A DNA stretch of 53,553 bases from Roseofilum casamattae BLCC-M143 (GTDB lineage Bacteria > Cyanobacteriota > Cyanobacteriia > Cyanobacteriales > Desertifilaceae), in NCBI RefSeq assembly GCF_030068455.1, contig NZ_JAQOSQ010000025.1, positions 1 through 53,553 of the forward strand. Reading direction: 5' to 3'. The notes under the pieces were generated by a model. It was not told where the DNA came from and did no database searches. It saw only the letters and a program-made list of their open reading frames with translations. How positions within the stretch are numbered: position 1 is the stretch's first letter; every line of letters begins with the position of its first letter. The position numbers were made by a program, and so were the translations under genes. Below are positions 51,383 through 53,553 of this stretch, piece by piece.

Positions 51383-52524
51383 TTGATACCTTTATTGTTG
51401 CTAACTCCAATCTCATTCTAGGAGCAATCCTCTTTACCCTTTGCGCATTTGGCTATTGGGCAGAACAAACTCGTCGAGGCAGTCCTCCCCTAGCAGCTTT
51501 CCTAGTTCTCGCGATCGCAAGTCTCTGCAGCCATTTGGGATTGATTCCCAGTAGCGCCCCCATTTATCCCGTCATTACCACCTATGGCATTACCTTAGCC
51601 ATTCCCCTAATTCTCTCCCAGATCGATCTGCGGGAACTTCCTGCCCGCGCCAAAGCCACCCTACTCCTGTTAGCTTGTGGTATTGGTGGAACCATTCTAG
51701 GCTCAATTATTGGCTTAATGGTCTTGCCCTTGGGAGCCGAAGGAGGAAAACTAGCTGCCATTTTTGTGGCTCAGTATATCGGAAACTCTGCCAATGCTGC
51801 TGATGTAGCCGCAGCCTTAAACATTCAAGGCACAATTTCCCTCGACACCATTACGACGATCGATCGCCACATTTCCAGCCTCTTCATCCTCTTCTGGCTC
51901 TTCATCTCCATTGTTCCAGGCATCCGTCACTTCTTTACCCCCCATCAAGAAGATTGGGGCATTCGCTTTGGTAGCGCTCCCGTTCCCACCATTCTCAAGC
52001 AGACCGCTCCCACCCGTTTCGATCTAGCTCTAGCTCTTGGCACGAGCGCCATCTCGGTTCTTCTCGGCTACTCAGTTGCTGCAACCCTTCGCTTACCGGG
52101 AAGCGAACTGCTGTTTACTGCCATTATCGTCATTGTCTTAACCCAAGTATTTTCCACAACTAGCGATCGCCTGGCTGGCATTGAAGAATTAGGCTCCCTC
52201 TCAATTCTCTTATTTTTCGCCACTCTCGGAGCTACGGCCAGTCTCCCCGAACTTCTGGCCCTCGACCCTCTCCTGCTCAAATTTGCCGCTATTATACTTC
52301 TGGCTCACTTAGCGGTAATGTTTCTTGCCAGTAAACTGCTCAATATTGAATGGGCCGATCTGCTCATTGCTTCCAATGCCAGTATGGGCGGTGCGACGTT
52401 AGGGGTAGCCATGGCGGTAGCTCAACGCTGGGAAACTCTCCTGGTTCCCGCTATTATTTGCGGTACTGTTGGCTCCATTGCGGCTAGTCCGATGGGCTTT
52501 ATTCTCGGCAACCTCTTATCCTAA
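51379..52524 (+). CDS. DUF819 membrane protein, probable transporter
   Basis: The 381-aa protein has ten or more hydrophobic segments and the two glycine/asparagine-rich loops expected for DUF819: QYIGNSANAADVAAAL near the middle and ASNASMGGATLGVAMAV near the end. These resemble the paired re-entrant hairpins of sodium-coupled carboxylate carriers. It starts with ATG overlapping the DUF1611 stop (ATGA). With the two enzymes it may import D-glutamate, a murein peptide or an acyl-glutamate, which is inference. Confidence 0.85.
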   Translation: MIDTFIVANSNLILGAILFTLCAFGYWAEQTRRGSPPLAAFLVLAIASLCSHLGLIPSSAPIYPVITTYGITLAIPLILSQIDLRELPARAKATLLLLACGIGGTILGSIIGLMVLPLGAEGGKLAAIFVAQYIGNSANAADVAAALNIQGTISLDTITTIDRHISSLFILFWLFISIVPGIRHFFTPHQEDWGIRFGSAPVPTILKQTAPTRFDLALALGTSAISVLLGYSVAATLRLPGSELLFTAIIVIVLTQVFSTTSDRLAGIEELGSLSILLFFATLGATASLPELLALDPLLLKFAAIILLAHLAVMFLASKLLNIEWADLLIASNASMGGATLGVAMAVAQRWETLLVPAIICGTVGSIAASPMGFILGNLLS

Positions 52525-52605
52525 ACGGAGTTTTGGATAAAAACTGAAGCTAGAAACCCACTTTCAAATAAACATCAATGACACTGAACATATGTGAAGT
52601 AGACA

Positions 52606-52737
52606 ATGAAAACAGTGATTAGAAATTACCAGGAGAGAGATCTAAAAGATTTGCTCATCGCATGGGAGCGGGCTTCAAGAATTGCACATTCTTTTATGCC
52701 AGAAGACTCAGGGGGTGACAAGAAAGCTATAACATAG
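52606..52737 (+). pseudogene. GNAT acetyltransferase N-terminal fragment cut by IS
   Basis: A 43-codon frame from ATG 52606 starts KTVIRNYQERDLKDLLIAW and ERASRIAHSFMPED, the typical N-terminus of a GNAT acetyltransferase. From about 52710 the codons come from the IS end (SGGDKKAIT, then stop), so the gene was cut by that insertion. The rest of the gene is absent from the window and must be past the insertion or lost. Confidence 0.7.
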
Positions 52738-53105
52738 ACTCTATCAGGGATAGAGTCTGTAGACCTTGACGATAAAAGTAGCGTTTATGAGCTTTAGATT
52801 GCATTAGATTTTCTGCCAATTCTGACCAACATTGGAAAGAAGATATCCAGGAAAATCCATAGCACCCGAGGTAGAAATTACTGTGACGTTTTACCATGCG
52901 TGTTTTTTCCGTGGGGCGAGCCAGATAAGAATTAACTTTGGTTTTTTGCCAAGCTATTCCTTGTAAAGTCGCTAGAGTATAAGCCATAACCATCACCAAC
53001 AGGATACCCCGTAACCGCTGCTCATTCACTTGCGTCTGCTCCAGATTATATCCTCCACTTTTACAGTCTTTGAACAGAGTTTCGATACTCCACCGACAAG
53101 CATAA
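52712..53105 (-). pseudogene. IS4-type transposase C-terminal part, 5' truncated
   Basis: The minus-strand frame ending at 52727 reads YACRWSIETLFKDCKSG, with exactly the IS4 YREK signature (Y, 2, R, 3, E, 6, K), then NEQRLRGILLVMVMAYTL and a hydrophobic C-terminus. An ATG at 53029 is not the true start because the frame continues upstream to 53105, where the IS5 element interrupts it. The left outer end is about 52712 (GGGGTGACAA), matched by the relic at 22177-22205. The 10-bp hairpin 52736-52758 overlaps the last codons. Confidence 0.85.
52736..52758. repeat. 10-bp stem-loop at the transposase end
   Basis: AGACTCTATC (52736-52745), loop AGG, GATAGAGTCT (52749-52758) form a perfect stem. 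It covers the last codons of the transposase and may end transcription into or out of the IS. No T-tract follows on either strand, so it is not a standard terminator. Confidence 0.5.
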
Positions 53106-53553
53106 GAGCCTATTTATAAAGAAAAGATTTAGGAAGCCAAACGACGTAACATCAGGTGGGTCATGACAGCATAAATGGCTGCTTCACTCACTTCCGGTAA
53201 CTTCTCATAATCTTTAGACAAACGGTAATATCGATTCCACCAGCCAAATGTTCGCTCGACGAGCCATCTCTTCGGTAAGGCCTCAAATTCTTTACTTTTA
53301 CGTTTCACCACCTCTACTCTGGCCTGAGTCATTAACCAAACTCCCAAAGCAAATTTATCACCACTATAACCCGAATCTGCCCAGATAACTTGTACTTTTT
53401 CCAACACTTGTGGTTGCTCTTCCACGAGTTCGCATAATGCATAGCTGGCCAAGGTGCGCTCGCTACTGTTGCCTTCAGCCACAAGCACCTTGATGACTAA
53501 TCCCAGGCTATCTACCAGTAGTTGCCTCTTTCTTCCTTTTACTTTTTTACCTC
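53105..53553 (-). mobile_element. IS5-family element, right part off window
   Basis: The outer end AGAGCCTATTTATAAAG begins at 53105-53106, directly inside the IS4-type transposase, after TAA, which fits the TNA target of the IS1031-like group. The element carries a transposase on the minus strand and continues beyond the window. Its second end is not visible, so the target duplication cannot be confirmed. Confidence 0.65.
53129..53553 (-). CDS. IS5-family transposase, 5' partial
   Basis: The open frame runs from 53129 to the right window edge, at least 140 codons. It contains GRKRQLLVDSLGLV, VIWADSGYSGDKF (catalytic aspartate) and WLVERTFGWWNRYYRLSKDYE (catalytic glutamate), the C-terminal DDE half of IS5-type transposases. 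GTG at 53488 is not a true start. The first catalytic aspartate would be in the missing 5' part or near LVDS. The copy looks intact where visible. Confidence 0.88.
   Translation of the reverse strand, partial: GKKVKGRKRQLLVDSLGLVIKVLVAEGNSSERTLASYALCELVEEQPQVLEKVQVIWADSGYSGDKFALGVWLMTQARVEVVKRKSKEFEALPKRWLVERTFGWWNRYYRLSKDYEKLPEVSEAAIYAVMTHLMLRRLAS

Noticed and set aside
1-53553. CRISPR array, tRNA, rRNA
   Set aside because: No regularly spaced direct repeats and no clear T-loop/anticodon arrangement or rRNA segments were recognised by eye.

Overview
The window is a cyanobacterial chromosome segment. The HIP1 octamer GCGATCGC and its core GATCGC recur throughout, and the gene content includes families seen almost only in cyanobacteria: XisH/XisI pairs, the DUF2499/DUF3593 (Ycf49-like) pair, D-ribulose-kinase-like FGGY kinases, and REC-based multi-domain signalling proteins. 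I cannot name the genus. dnaE is one continuous gene without the split intein found at this position in many cyanobacteria.

Layout. (1) 1-2410 is accessory DNA. It has an IS4-family transposase running off the left edge with a frameshift at an A7 tract, a small DUF6959-like gene, a first xisH-xisI pair on the minus strand, and a 17-bp match to the IS5-family end seen at the right edge. (2) 2529-9224 is mostly housekeeping: cinA, a 45-aa small protein, aroQ, a PhnD-like lipoprotein, a 628-bp structured intergenic region that may hold an ncRNA, der, a second xisH-xisI pair with decayed gene ends on both sides, and the DUF2499/DUF3593 pair. (3) 9226-18059 (minus) carries intein-free dnaE and a three-gene phosphorelay/c-di-GMP operon (hybrid histidine kinase, REC-GGDEF, REC-histidine kinase). 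(4) 17957-21992 carries a D-ribulose-kinase-like gene, an ABC ATPase, scpB and transaldolase, followed by a degraded IS4-type transposase tail (~22080-22205). (5) 22324-49143 is a single-direction (minus) surface-polysaccharide cluster of about 23 genes. It encodes about ten recognisable glycosyltransferases, two weaker glycosyltransferase-like proteins, five SAM methyltransferases, an asparagine-synthase homologue, an O-antigen polymerase/ligase-like membrane protein, a B12-binding-type radical SAM protein, a cupin, an RmlD-like reductase and a Wzm/Wzt ABC exporter. (6) 49258-52524 (plus) is a compact operon of dipeptide epimerase, DgcN/DUF1611 and DUF819, probably for D-glutamate or murein-peptide salvage. 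(7) 52606-53553 is a nested wreck: a GNAT gene cut by an IS4-type element, itself cut by an IS5-type element running off the right edge.

How it works together. The cluster looks like an ABC-exporter-dependent glycan pathway. Wzt has a long C-terminal domain of the kind that reads a chemical cap on the finished chain, and the five methyltransferases are candidates for making that cap. The four genes 43209-46935 (reductase, cupin, CgeB-like glycosyltransferase, radical SAM enzyme) form a tight sub-module that may make and add an unusual sugar. The upstream operon pairs two kinases with a diguanylate cyclase that lacks the product-inhibition site, so c-di-GMP control of surface behaviour is plausible but not shown.

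No tRNA, rRNA or CRISPR array was recognised. The only stretches over 300 bases without an intact gene are 5648-6275 and 21993-22323; both are described below.
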